A stretch of DNA of 7,634 bases from contig JANLYQ010000091.1 in the NCBI GenBank assembly GCA_031365725.1, positions 1 through 7,634 on the forward strand. The letters are read 5' to 3'. Each line of letters starts with the position of its first letter. Position 1 is the first letter of the stretch. Below, piece after piece: positions 1-6,598 of the stretch. This DNA is from JANLYQ01 sp031365725 (GTDB taxonomy: Bacteria > Actinomycetota > Actinomycetes > JACCUZ01). The position numbers and the translations under genes are program-made. A model generated the notes under the pieces. It did no database searches. It saw only the letters and a program-made list of their open reading frames with translations, and was not told the DNA's origin.

Positions 1-138
1 CAGCGTCGGCGCGTCGCGCACGAGCATGGGCCGGAGCAGGCGCGGGCGGCCGTCGTCGTCGCGCGTGGACGTTGCAGCGCTGTCCGCCGCGGGGTCGACA
101 TCACGGGTGAGATCGAGGTCCAGGTCAGAGGCAGTCAT
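1..138 (-). CDS. Unrecognised protein, N-terminal 46 codons only
   Basis: This minus-strand gene starts at an ATG (136-138) and stays open to the left edge, so only its first 46 residues are visible. An AGGAG Shine-Dalgarno (146-150) lies 7 nt upstream, which makes the start convincing. The visible part is rich in Asp and Ser/Thr/Ala (it opens MTASDLDLDLTRDVDPAADS), probably disordered and cytosolic. From about residue 31 it becomes more basic and hydrophobic (RPRLLRPMLVRDAPTL), as if a folded domain or membrane region were starting. No signal peptide is visible and I do not recognise a family. The start is 11 nt past the acyltransferase stop codon, so the two are almost certainly co-transcribed and may be translationally coupled. 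A role in the same surface-glycan or envelope modification is a guess from context only. Confidence 0.75.
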   Translation of the reverse strand, partial: MTASDLDLDLTRDVDPAADSAATSTRDDDGRPRLLRPMLVRDAPTL

Positions 139-145
139 CAAGAAG

Positions 146-152
146 CTCCTCA
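146..152 (-). promoter_or_regulatory. Ribosome binding site overlapping the upstream stop codon
   Basis: On the minus strand the acyltransferase stop TGA (150-152) runs straight into the Shine-Dalgarno of the next gene, giving TGAGGAG, followed by a 7-nt spacer and ATG at 138. A ribosome terminating on the first gene would sit on the binding site of the second. This arrangement is typical of translational coupling and supports joint expression of the two products. Confidence 0.7.
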
Positions 153-2363
153 GCTCGCGGATGCGGGATTTGGGATGGTGCGCTGGGCCGTCAGCAGACG
201 GTCGACGGCGGGCCCGAGCAAGGTCATGGCGGTGTCGGTCACGTGCGATTCGTCGCGGTAGAGCAGGACGCCGCCGCGCACCGCTGGGCAGGTTGCCCCA
301 GCCGGGCACAGCCACCGGTTCATGGACACACCCGTGACAGGGCCCATCGATCCGCGTTGTGCCGCTGCGGCGAAGGCGTCTTGACGGACTGCCTCCGCAC
401 GCGGCATCGCGCAGCGAGACCAGTGAGCCAAGGCCCCCGAGACGCACGCCGGCACGTCCTTCTGGGGGTAGGGCGTGTCCGCCAGGTAGACGAGAGGCGC
501 GTCGAGGGTCGCCAGCCGAGCCAGAGTGCGCCGCCAACCGTTGAGCAGGTACGTGTCGTCGGTGACGTATCGGTTCAAGGTCGACATCAACACCAACGCG
601 GGACGAGGTTCGTTCGCCAGGCGCTGAAGCGTGGCTTCGCGCCACTCGGCGCACTCGGTGAACACCCGGTGCAGTTCTGGATTGACGATGCGCAGATCTG
701 CCAGCGGACAGCCCGACTTGGTCAAGACCTCGACGTCCCAGTGCCGCTTCCGGGCGATCGCGGCGGCCACGGGGAACCATTGGCCGGCGTGGGAGTCCCC
801 GATGAGCACCACACGACGGGGCGTGAGGGGGACCTTCTCGCCGTTGGAAGGATCGATGACGCACGGCGGGGACGTCGTGATTGCTGCCCCGACGATGCAG
901 TCCGCTGGATAGTGCGGTGTGTCCTTCCGGGCAACAGATGTTGCGGGGATGACGGCGCCGCCAGTCTCCGCCCCCCCGAACGGGTCACCGGTGGCGGCGA
1001 GGTTGGCCAGCTTGTGCGCCCGCGCGGCGGTGGCAGCCGCAGCTTCTCGGTTCATGCTCACGAGTGCGCCACTGCCGACCACCAGGGCCACCGCCAGGGG
1101 AAGAACGAGCGCGGTCACTCCGACCGACATGCCGCGGAAGGGCCGCGACGCGACGGCCCGAGACCGGCGGACCGGGTCTTCTACCAGTCGCATCGTGAGC
1201 CAGGCAGGCACCGCCGACGCGACAACCAGCGCGACCAGTGCTGGCCAACGCAGCTGTGGGTATCGGGCTTGGGCGAAGACGAGCACCGGCCAGTGCCATA
1301 GGTACCACGAATAGGACAGTCGACCGATCCAACGCACCGAGGGTAGGGACAGCACGCGGGTCGGTCCGAAGACCGAGGACGGCCCGGTGGCCGACCCGGT
1401 GAGGACGAGCAGGAGGCCACCACCCGTGGGCAGCAGTGCTGCTGTGCCGGGATAGACGGTGCTGGTGTTGAAGGTGAGGATCGACCACATGATGAGCCCG
1501 ACTCCGGCCCAGCCGAGGAGCGCTGCGATGAGCCCGGCGGCGTACCGGAGCCGACGTGGGCCTGACGGCCCGTCGGTGCGCGGGCTGGTCCTCAGCCGCA
1601 GCAGGGCCGCGACCGCACCGCCGCCCGCGAACTGCCAGGCCCGTGAGGGTGAGCTGAGGTAGGCCAGCGGTGCCGAGGTCGACGTCCACCCGCGGCTGAG
1701 CAGAAAGGATCCGGCAACGACGCCGAGAGCACCCAGCAGCACGATCGCTGTCGTGCGGATGCGCAGCCAACGAGCGGCCACGACGAGCGCCACGATGAGC
1801 AACGGCCAGACGATGTAGAACTGCTCCTCGACCGCTAGCGACCAGAAGTGCAGGAGCGGACTGGGATCGCGGTTGGCGGCGAGGTAGTCGGTCTGCAGCT
1901 GGATGAAGCGCCAGTTGACGGCGTACCCGGTGGACGCAAGGACGTCACGCATGACGTCGACGCGCCGCAGCGGGGAGAGCAGGAGGTATGACGCGGCGCT
2001 GACCGCGAGCAGGACGACCGCTGCCGCCGGCAGGATGCGCCGAGCTCGTCGGGCGTAGAACGCGGCAAAGGAGATGCGTCCAGTCCGTCGGTGCTCGTCG
2101 AGCAGCAAGCCGGTGATGAGGAAGCCCGAGATGACGAAGAACAGGTCGACGCCGATGAAGCCGCCCGCGAGGTGGGGCACGAAAGCGTGGAAGCCGAGGA
2201 CGGCTACGACAGCAAGGGCACGGAGGCCTTCGATGTCGGGTCGGAAGTCGTGGTGACCGTCCCTGGGACCGGGCGTTCGCGCCGGTTTCTCGGACACGAC
2301 CCGAAGGTCGTGCCGGTCAGAGGTCGTCGTGACGGAAAGCGAGGGGCGAGTGATCACCGGCAT
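150..2363 (-). CDS. OafA-type membrane acyltransferase (acyltransferase 3) fused to a C-terminal SGNH domain
   Basis: This 737-residue protein should O-acylate (often O-acetylate) a surface or cell-wall glycan at the membrane. An acyltransferase-3 domain spans about residues 40-400: RPDIEGLRAL, the family R-X10-H pair (R48, H59), GVDLFFVISGFL (71-82), FWSLAVEEQFYIVWPLL (173-189) and YSWYLWHWP (351-359). There are about ten hydrophobic helices, and one more at about 413-435 exports the C-terminus. The SGNH domain covers about 490-725, with GDSH (Ser524 as likely nucleophile), a possible block-III Asn597 and the DESH motif (Asp704, His707). In characterised AT3-SGNH fusions the membrane part moves the acyl group across and the SGNH part transfers it. 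All eight cysteines lie in the exported domain. The ATG start has an AAGGA site (2370-2374) 6 nt upstream. The first 39 residues are a polar, probably cytosolic extension. The glycan substrate cannot be told from sequence. Confidence 0.93.
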   Translation of the reverse strand: MPVITRPSLSVTTTSDRHDLRVVSEKPARTPGPRDGHHDFRPDIEGLRALAVVAVLGFHAFVPHLAGGFIGVDLFFVISGFLITGLLLDEHRRTGRISFAAFYARRARRILPAAAVVLLAVSAASYLLLSPLRRVDVMRDVLASTGYAVNWRFIQLQTDYLAANRDPSPLLHFWSLAVEEQFYIVWPLLIVALVVAARWLRIRTTAIVLLGALGVVAGSFLLSRGWTSTSAPLAYLSSPSRAWQFAGGGAVAALLRLRTSPRTDGPSGPRRLRYAAGLIAALLGWAGVGLIMWSILTFNTSTVYPGTAALLPTGGGLLLVLTGSATGPSSVFGPTRVLSLPSVRWIGRLSYSWYLWHWPVLVFAQARYPQLRWPALVALVVASAVPAWLTMRLVEDPVRRSRAVASRPFRGMSVGVTALVLPLAVALVVGSGALVSMNREAAAATAARAHKLANLAATGDPFGGAETGGAVIPATSVARKDTPHYPADCIVGAAITTSPPCVIDPSNGEKVPLTPRRVVLIGDSHAGQWFPVAAAIARKRHWDVEVLTKSGCPLADLRIVNPELHRVFTECAEWREATLQRLANEPRPALVLMSTLNRYVTDDTYLLNGWRRTLARLATLDAPLVYLADTPYPQKDVPACVSGALAHWSRCAMPRAEAVRQDAFAAAAQRGSMGPVTGVSMNRWLCPAGATCPAVRGGVLLYRDESHVTDTAMTLLGPAVDRLLTAQRTIPNPASAS

Positions 2364-2445
2364 GGGTGGTCCTTAGGGGAAGTGCGTGGTGCCGTGAGGG
2401 CGACAGCCGGGGCGGTCGTACTTCTCGAACAAGACGGAGATGGCC

Positions 2446-2571
2446 TCAGAAGGGCCACAGACCTTCCGGGTGCAGCCATCCGGTGAGGAGCAGGGAGATC
2501 AGCAGCAGGACGCTGCAGAGGGCGACTGCTTCGGGCCAGAGAGCAGTGTCCGGTCGAGGCTTGCTTGGCAC
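2446..2571 (-). CDS. Probable small single-pass membrane protein, 41 residues
   Basis: This is a short minus-strand reading frame upstream of the acyltransferase gene and on the same strand. The preferred start is the GTG at 2569-2571, because GGGAG (2578-2582) lies 6 nt upstream. A longer version from the GTG at 2649 (67 residues) has no Shine-Dalgarno and would only add a Pro/Ser/Arg-rich lead. The peptide has a short basic N-terminus (PSKPRPD), one strongly hydrophobic helix at about residues 15-33 (AVALCSVLLLISLLLTGWL) and a short tail ending in EGLWPF. The charge pattern predicts N-terminus in the cytosol and C-terminus outside. An 82-bp gap without an obvious terminator separates it from the acyltransferase start, so co-transcription is likely. 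I know of no family for it. It could be a small partner of the acyltransferase. Its reality rests on the start signal, the clean membrane helix and its position. Confidence 0.55.
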   Translation of the reverse strand: MPSKPRPDTALWPEAVALCSVLLLISLLLTGWLHPEGLWPF

Positions 2572-2706
2572 GTGGAACTCCCGTAGTGGAGGAGATTGGG
2601 GGTCAGGGGCGGAGGCACCGCGGCGGGGTGAGGTGGTCGCGATGGTCACGCCAGCGCAGACAAGACGCGCGCATCGTCGGGGGCGTCTCGCTGTCTACCG
2701 GAGTCC

Positions 2707-2712
2707 ACCCTA
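2707..2712 (-). promoter_or_regulatory. Possible -10 element (TAGGGT) for the minus-strand group
   Basis: On the minus strand TAGGGT fits the actinobacterial housekeeping -10 pattern TANNNT. No good -35 is found 16-18 nt upstream. Transcription would begin near 2700, giving a leader of about 130 nt before the small membrane protein. This is a weak call made only because a promoter is expected in this gap. Confidence 0.2.
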
Positions 2713-2741
2713 GGTAGCAATGAGTAACAGGAGCCCCCCAC

Positions 2742-2812
2742 CGGGTAAAGGCGGCGTTAAGTTCGGTGACTCTGCGTATGACCCTTCTCACACGTTGCGT
2801 GACGTTTACCCG
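2742..2812. repeat. 8-bp inverted repeat, CGGGTAAA / TTTACCCG, in the divergent intergenic region
   Basis: CGGGTAAA at 2742-2749 has its exact reverse complement TTTACCCG at 2805-2812. The arm centres are 63 bp apart, close to six turns of B-DNA, so two bound protein units would sit on the same face of the helix. The placement between divergent genes fits an operator pair, possibly looping, or a long-loop RNA structure. No regulator is encoded nearby, so the binding protein is unknown. An 8-bp match over this distance can also arise by chance. Confidence 0.35.
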
Positions 2813-2865
2813 CGCGGCGTGGCTGCCGGATGAAAGAACGTCCACCTCATGCCACGCTCGTCAGC

Positions 2866-3798
2866 GTGACTGAGGCCAGAGGACCGTTGATGCTGCTGGA
2901 CACGCCCTCGCTCTACTTCCGGGCGTTCTACGGCGTGCCGGACTCGGTGGTGGCCCCGGACGGCTCGCCGGTCAACGCCGTGCGGGGCCTGCTCGACTTC
3001 ATCGCCCGTCTGGTGAGTGACCGGTCGCCCACCCGGCTCGTCGCAGCGATGGACGCCGACTGGCGGCCGGCCTTCCGGGTCGCAGCCATCCCGTCGTACA
3101 AGACGCACCGACTCGCCCCGGCGGGTGCGGAAGAGGTGCCGGATGCCCTGTCCCCGCAGGTCGCGGTCATCGAACAGGTGCTCGACGCGCTTGGAGTGCC
3201 CTGCTTCGGGGTCGAGGGCTACGAGGCCGACGACGTGATTGGCACGTTGGCCACCCAAGACGCGGGGCCGGTCGACGTCGTCACCGGAGACCGCGACCTC
3301 TTCCAGCTCGTTGATGACGCGCGGGCGGTGCGCATCCTCTACACCGCACGAGGTGTCGGTCGCCACGACGTCGTGGACGAGGCGTGGGTGCAGGCGAAGT
3401 ACGGCATCCCCGGTCGGTCCTACGCGGACTTCGCCACGTTACGTGGTGACCCCAGCGACGGGTTGCCGGGTGTCGCCGGCATCGGCGACAAGACGGCGGC
3501 ATCACTGATGACCCGCTACGGCTCGCTGGCCGCGCTGCTGTCGGCGGTGGAGGCTGGCGACACGGCGATGCCGGCCGGTGCGCGGACCAAGCTGGTCGCG
3601 GCAACCGACTACCTCGCGGTGGCGCCACGCGTGGTCGCGGTAGCGACCGACGTCCCCATGCCGTCGTACGACGACACCATCAGCGCCACGCCGCGCGACG
3701 CCGACCGGCTGCTCGAGCTCTCGACGCGATGGGGCCTGGACAGCCCGCTCAACCGGGTGCTGGCCTCCTTCACCGCGACGACCGCTGCGCGCGGGTGA
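2866..3798 (+). CDS. Stand-alone 5'-3' exonuclease / flap-endonuclease family protein
   Basis: This metal-dependent nuclease resembles the 5'-nuclease domain of DNA polymerase I without the polymerase, and is expected to remove 5' flaps or RNA primers during repair and replication. From the GTG at 2866 it has 310 residues. The acidic metal-binding set is complete: Asp12 (LLD), Asp63/Asp65 (AMDADWRP), Glu120/Asp122/Asp123 (GYEADDVIGTLA), Asp142/Asp144 (TGDRDL) and Asp195/Asp198 (RGDPSDGLPG). Basic IPSYKTHR (74-82) is the substrate-contacting segment, and GVAGIGDKTA (202-211) is the helix-hairpin-helix DNA-binding loop. The start is uncertain. ATG 2890 has AGAGGA 6 nt upstream but would begin inside the first beta strand. 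GTG 2866 keeps that strand whole but lacks a binding site. ATG 2830 adds an unlikely basic leader. The gene resembles M. tuberculosis Rv2090, likewise convergent with helY. Nothing suggests an inactive copy. Confidence 0.93.
   Translation: MTEARGPLMLLDTPSLYFRAFYGVPDSVVAPDGSPVNAVRGLLDFIARLVSDRSPTRLVAAMDADWRPAFRVAAIPSYKTHRLAPAGAEEVPDALSPQVAVIEQVLDALGVPCFGVEGYEADDVIGTLATQDAGPVDVVTGDRDLFQLVDDARAVRILYTARGVGRHDVVDEAWVQAKYGIPGRSYADFATLRGDPSDGLPGVAGIGDKTAASLMTRYGSLAALLSAVEAGDTAMPAGARTKLVAATDYLAVAPRVVAVATDVPMPSYDDTISATPRDADRLLELSTRWGLDSPLNRVLASFTATTAARG
2878..2883 (+). promoter_or_regulatory. Shine-Dalgarno-like AGAGGA that could set the exonuclease start at 2890
   Basis: AGAGGA lies 6 nt before ATG 2890, inside the reading frame that begins at GTG 2866. 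If it is used, the protein has 302 residues beginning MLLDTPSLYF. It may equally be chance coding sequence. The choice between the two starts is open. Confidence 0.4.
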
Positions 3799-3817
3799 GC
3801 GATAGCACACCGAGGAC

Positions 3818-3834
3818 GTGAGCGGTCAGCTCAC
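3818..3834. terminator. Short hairpin at convergent 3' ends, possible bidirectional terminator
   Basis: GTGAGC (3818-3823), a 5-nt loop and GCTCAC (3829-3834) form a perfect 6-bp stem that includes the helY stop codon in its loop. The exonuclease stop is at 3796-3798, so both genes end within 30 bp. There is no T tract on either strand, as is common for actinobacterial terminators, so function is uncertain. A second upstream arm, GGTGAGC (3794-3800), can pair with GCTCACC (3829-3835) instead. Confidence 0.4.
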
Positions 3835-6588
3835 CGACGAGTAGGCGACCACGCCGCGCCGCAGCAGCTCCGCGGCCCGGCGAGCGGTGGCACCGACCTC
3901 GCTCACCGCGCCCCGACCGCCGGTCTCCGGGCCGAGCCGCCCGGCCTCGGCAACCTGCCCGAGCAGGTCGATGACCTGCTTGGTCCAACGGACGAAGTCA
4001 CCCGGTGCGAGGTCGGCGTCGCGAAGGACGGAGTCGAGGGAACGACCGGACGCCCAGCGGTAGGTTGCTCGGGCAAAGCGCAGATCGGGCTCGCGGGCCG
4101 GGGTCAGACGGTGGGCTCTTTCCCGCTCTTCCAACGCGTGCCAACGACGGTCGGTCTCGGCCAGCACCTCACCCGAGCGGGGTGTCGGGGCCTGCGGCGG
4201 CGTCGGGTCGTCGTCACGGCGCGACTCGTAGACCAGCGCCGACACGACGGCCGCGAGCTCGGGCGGCGACAGTCCGGCCCACACGTCGTCGCGCAGGCAC
4301 TCAGCTGCCAGCAGGTCGAGCTCGGTGTACATCACGCCCAACGATCGACCGGCCTCGGTGACGTCGTCATGGTGCAGGTAGCCGAGCTCCTGCAACAGAT
4401 CGCAGATGCGATCAAAGGTGCGCGCGATGGTGTGCGTGCGCTGACGAACGGTGCGCGCGATGCCCTCGTTCTCACGAATCAGCCGGTGCCAGCGTTCGGA
4501 CCAGCGCGCGTGGTTCTCGCGGTCGTCGCAGCCATGACACGGGTGCAGGCGCATCGCCTCGCGCAACCTCAGCAGCTCGTCGTCGTCGGCCGCGGTTGAT
4601 CGGTCGCGGCGGGAGCGACCCGCCGGGCGTTGATCGAGACCGGTGCCCCGCAAGGTTGAGGCGAGGTCACGGCGACTGGTGGCGTTGCGGGCGTTGAAGG
4701 TCCGCGGGATGCGCAGCCGGTGCAACGACTCCACCGGCGTCGGGAAGTCGGCCAGGGAGAGCCGCCGGACCTGCCGCTCGGACGTCAGCACCACCGGTCG
4801 CGGTCCCTCAGCGCCGCCGTCGGTGCCCGGGTCGAGCACGACGGCGAGACCACCACGTCGCCCGGCCGGCACCTGGATCACATCGCCGGGCTTGAGCGTC
4901 TCGAGCGACGCAACTGCTTGGGCGCGACGGTTGGCGGCCCCGCTGCGCGAGAGCGTCGCCTCGCGTTCGGCGATCGCCCGGCGCAGACCGGCGTACTCGG
5001 AGAAGTCACCGAGATGACAGGTCATCGCTTCGCGATAGCCGTCGAGAGCCTCTTCGTTGCGCGCGACCTGGCGCGCCAGTCCGACCACCGATCGGTCGGC
5101 CTGGAACTGGGCGAACGACGACTGCAGCAGCTCGCGGGCTTCAGCCCGACCGAACTGGCCGACGAGGTTGACCGCCATGTTGTACGACGGCTTGAAGCTG
5201 GAGCGCAGCGGATAGGTGCGGGTGGAGGCGAGTCCGGCGAGCGCGGCGGGTTCGAGCCCGGGCTGCCAGAGCACGACGGCGTGACCTTCGACGTCGATGC
5301 CACGCCGACCGGCCCGGCCGGTCAGCTGGGTGTACTCCCCCGGCGTGACGTCGGCGTGCGCCTCGCCGTTCCACTTCACCAGTCGCTCGAGCACCACCGA
5401 GCGGGCCGGCATGTTGATGCCTAGCGCGAGAGTCTCGGTCGCGAAGACGGCACGGACGAGACCGCGGGCGAACAGCTGCTCGACGACCTCCTTGAACGTC
5501 GGCAGCATGCCGGCGTGATGTGAGGCGATGCCGCGCTCGAGGCCTTCGAGCCATTCGTGGTAGCCGAGCACGTGCAGGTCCTCGTCGGGGATGTCGGAAC
5601 AGCGGGCCTCGACGATGTCGCGGACTCGCGCCCGGTCCTCGGGAGGCAGCAGCCGAAGGCCCGAGCGCAGGCACTGGGTCACCGCGGCATCGCAGCCGTT
5701 GCGGCTGAAGATGAACGTGATGGCGGGCAGCAGGCCCTCGGCGTCCAGCCTCTGCAACACCTCGACCCGGCTGGGCGGCCGAACCCCGCGGGGCCGCTGA
5801 CCACCACGCGATGGTCGCTGCGCCGCGGACCGGATGAACCGGTCCTGGTCGCGGGACAGGCGAGCCAGCTCGGGGTTGACCTTGGCCGTGCCGGTGCCGT
5901 CCTGCTGCTGCTCGACGAACAGGTCGTAGAGCCTGTTGTTGGCGAGGACATGCTGCCAGAGCGGGACGGGTCGGTGCTCCTCGACGACGACCTCGGTGTC
6001 GCCGCGCACCGTGACCAGCCAGTCGCCGAACTCCTCGGCGTTGCTGACCGTCGCCGAGAGCGACACGAGCGCGACCGACGAGGGCAGGTGGATGATGACC
6101 TCCTCCCACACCGCTCCGCGGAACCGGTCGGACAGGTAGTGCACCTCGTCCATGACGACATAGCCCAGCCCGGCCAGCGTCGGTGACCCGGCGTACAGCA
6201 TGTTGCGGAGGACCTCGGTCGTCATCACGACGACCGGTGCCTCACCGTTGACGGTGTTGTCGCCGGTGAGCAGGCCGACCTGGTCACTGCCGTACCGGCC
6301 GACCAGGTCGGCGAACTTCTGGTTGGACAAGGCCTTGATCGGTGTGGTGTAGAAGCATTTGCGGCCCTCGGCGATCGCCAGGTGCACGGCGAACTCCCCG
6401 ACCACGGTCTTGCCGGCACCGGTCGGTGCAGCGACGAGCACGCCACTGCCGGCCTCGAGTGCCTCACAGGCCCGGCGTTGGAAGTCGTCGAGCCCGAAGG
6501 GATAGAGCTCCTCGAAGGCCGCGAGCCGACTGGCCGCGTGCGACTGCCGCCGTCGCGCGTCGGCGTACCGCTGCGCGGGAGAGGCCAT
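3826..6588 (-). CDS. helY: HelY-type Ski2-like DEAD/DEAH-box helicase
   Basis: This ATP-dependent superfamily 2 helicase has 920 residues, close to the roughly 906 of mycobacterial HelY (Rv2092c). The motifs are in order: Walker A APTGAGKT (54-61), TPIKALSNQ (82-90), Walker B/DEVH (147-150), SAT (178-180), FIFSRNGCD (292-300), TETLALGINMPA (384-395) and QLTGRAGRRGID (421-432). An arginine- and glycine-rich, probably flexible insert sits at about 250-275. The C-terminal third carries a CxxC in HPCHGC (682-687) and a DSHCT-like helical region (about 740-915), as in the Ski2/Mtr4 group. Its substrate is probably structured RNA or RNA-DNA, but the exact role in actinobacteria is unsettled. ATG 6588 is chosen because family members begin just before RYADARRRQ. 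The frame stays open to 6702, but that would overlap the kinase gene by about 100 bp. It starts 10 bp after the kinase stop with no clear binding site, so coupling is likely. Confidence 0.95.
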   Translation of the reverse strand: MASPAQRYADARRRQSHAASRLAAFEELYPFGLDDFQRRACEALEAGSGVLVAAPTGAGKTVVGEFAVHLAIAEGRKCFYTTPIKALSNQKFADLVGRYGSDQVGLLTGDNTVNGEAPVVVMTTEVLRNMLYAGSPTLAGLGYVVMDEVHYLSDRFRGAVWEEVIIHLPSSVALVSLSATVSNAEEFGDWLVTVRGDTEVVVEEHRPVPLWQHVLANNRLYDLFVEQQQDGTGTAKVNPELARLSRDQDRFIRSAAQRPSRGGQRPRGVRPPSRVEVLQRLDAEGLLPAITFIFSRNGCDAAVTQCLRSGLRLLPPEDRARVRDIVEARCSDIPDEDLHVLGYHEWLEGLERGIASHHAGMLPTFKEVVEQLFARGLVRAVFATETLALGINMPARSVVLERLVKWNGEAHADVTPGEYTQLTGRAGRRGIDVEGHAVVLWQPGLEPAALAGLASTRTYPLRSSFKPSYNMAVNLVGQFGRAEARELLQSSFAQFQADRSVVGLARQVARNEEALDGYREAMTCHLGDFSEYAGLRRAIAEREATLSRSGAANRRAQAVASLETLKPGDVIQVPAGRRGGLAVVLDPGTDGGAEGPRPVVLTSERQVRRLSLADFPTPVESLHRLRIPRTFNARNATSRRDLASTLRGTGLDQRPAGRSRRDRSTAADDDELLRLREAMRLHPCHGCDDRENHARWSERWHRLIRENEGIARTVRQRTHTIARTFDRICDLLQELGYLHHDDVTEAGRSLGVMYTELDLLAAECLRDDVWAGLSPPELAAVVSALVYESRRDDDPTPPQAPTPRSGEVLAETDRRWHALEERERAHRLTPAREPDLRFARATYRWASGRSLDSVLRDADLAPGDFVRWTKQVIDLLGQVAEAGRLGPETGGRGAVSEVGATARRAAELLRRGVVAYSSVS

Positions 6589-6598
6589 GCCGGCCAAT

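Larger units (their letters stand above)
2572..2865. other. Divergent control region between the acyltransferase group and the exonuclease gene
   Basis: About 290 bp without a convincing gene separate the minus-strand membrane-protein/acyltransferase group from the plus-strand exonuclease. Part of it (about 2710-2810) is visibly richer in A+T than the surrounding coding DNA. It contains an 8-bp inverted repeat (arms 2742-2749 and 2805-2812), an ACGTT direct repeat with a 10-bp period (2792-2806) and a possible minus-strand -10 hexamer (2707-2712). Promoters for both directions must lie here, but no convincing -35/-10 pair is visible. The open frames that cross it lack binding sites and plausible protein composition. 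Confidence 0.6.

Noticed and set aside
243..1301. Long plus-strand open frame (352 codons) opposite the acyltransferase
   Set aside because: It is fully antisense to a gene with clear family motifs. Its product is rich in Arg, Gly, His and Asp with no domain, as expected for a high-GC shadow frame.
2572..2649. Longer 67-residue version of the small membrane protein
   Set aside because: Its GTG at 2649 has no binding site, whereas the GTG at 2571 has GGGAG 6 nt upstream.
2695..2717. CTACC ... GGTAG inverted repeat
   Set aside because: It has only 5-bp arms with a 13-nt loop. This is too weak to separate from chance.
2603..2845. Minus-strand 80-codon frame across the divergent intergenic region
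   Set aside because: It has a GTG start without a Shine-Dalgarno, overlaps the exonuclease start region, and gives a product with no plausible fold or membrane segment.
4720..5424. Plus-strand open frame of 234 codons opposite the helicase
   Set aside because: It is a shadow of helY. Composition is that of a reversed high-GC coding strand and no motif is present.
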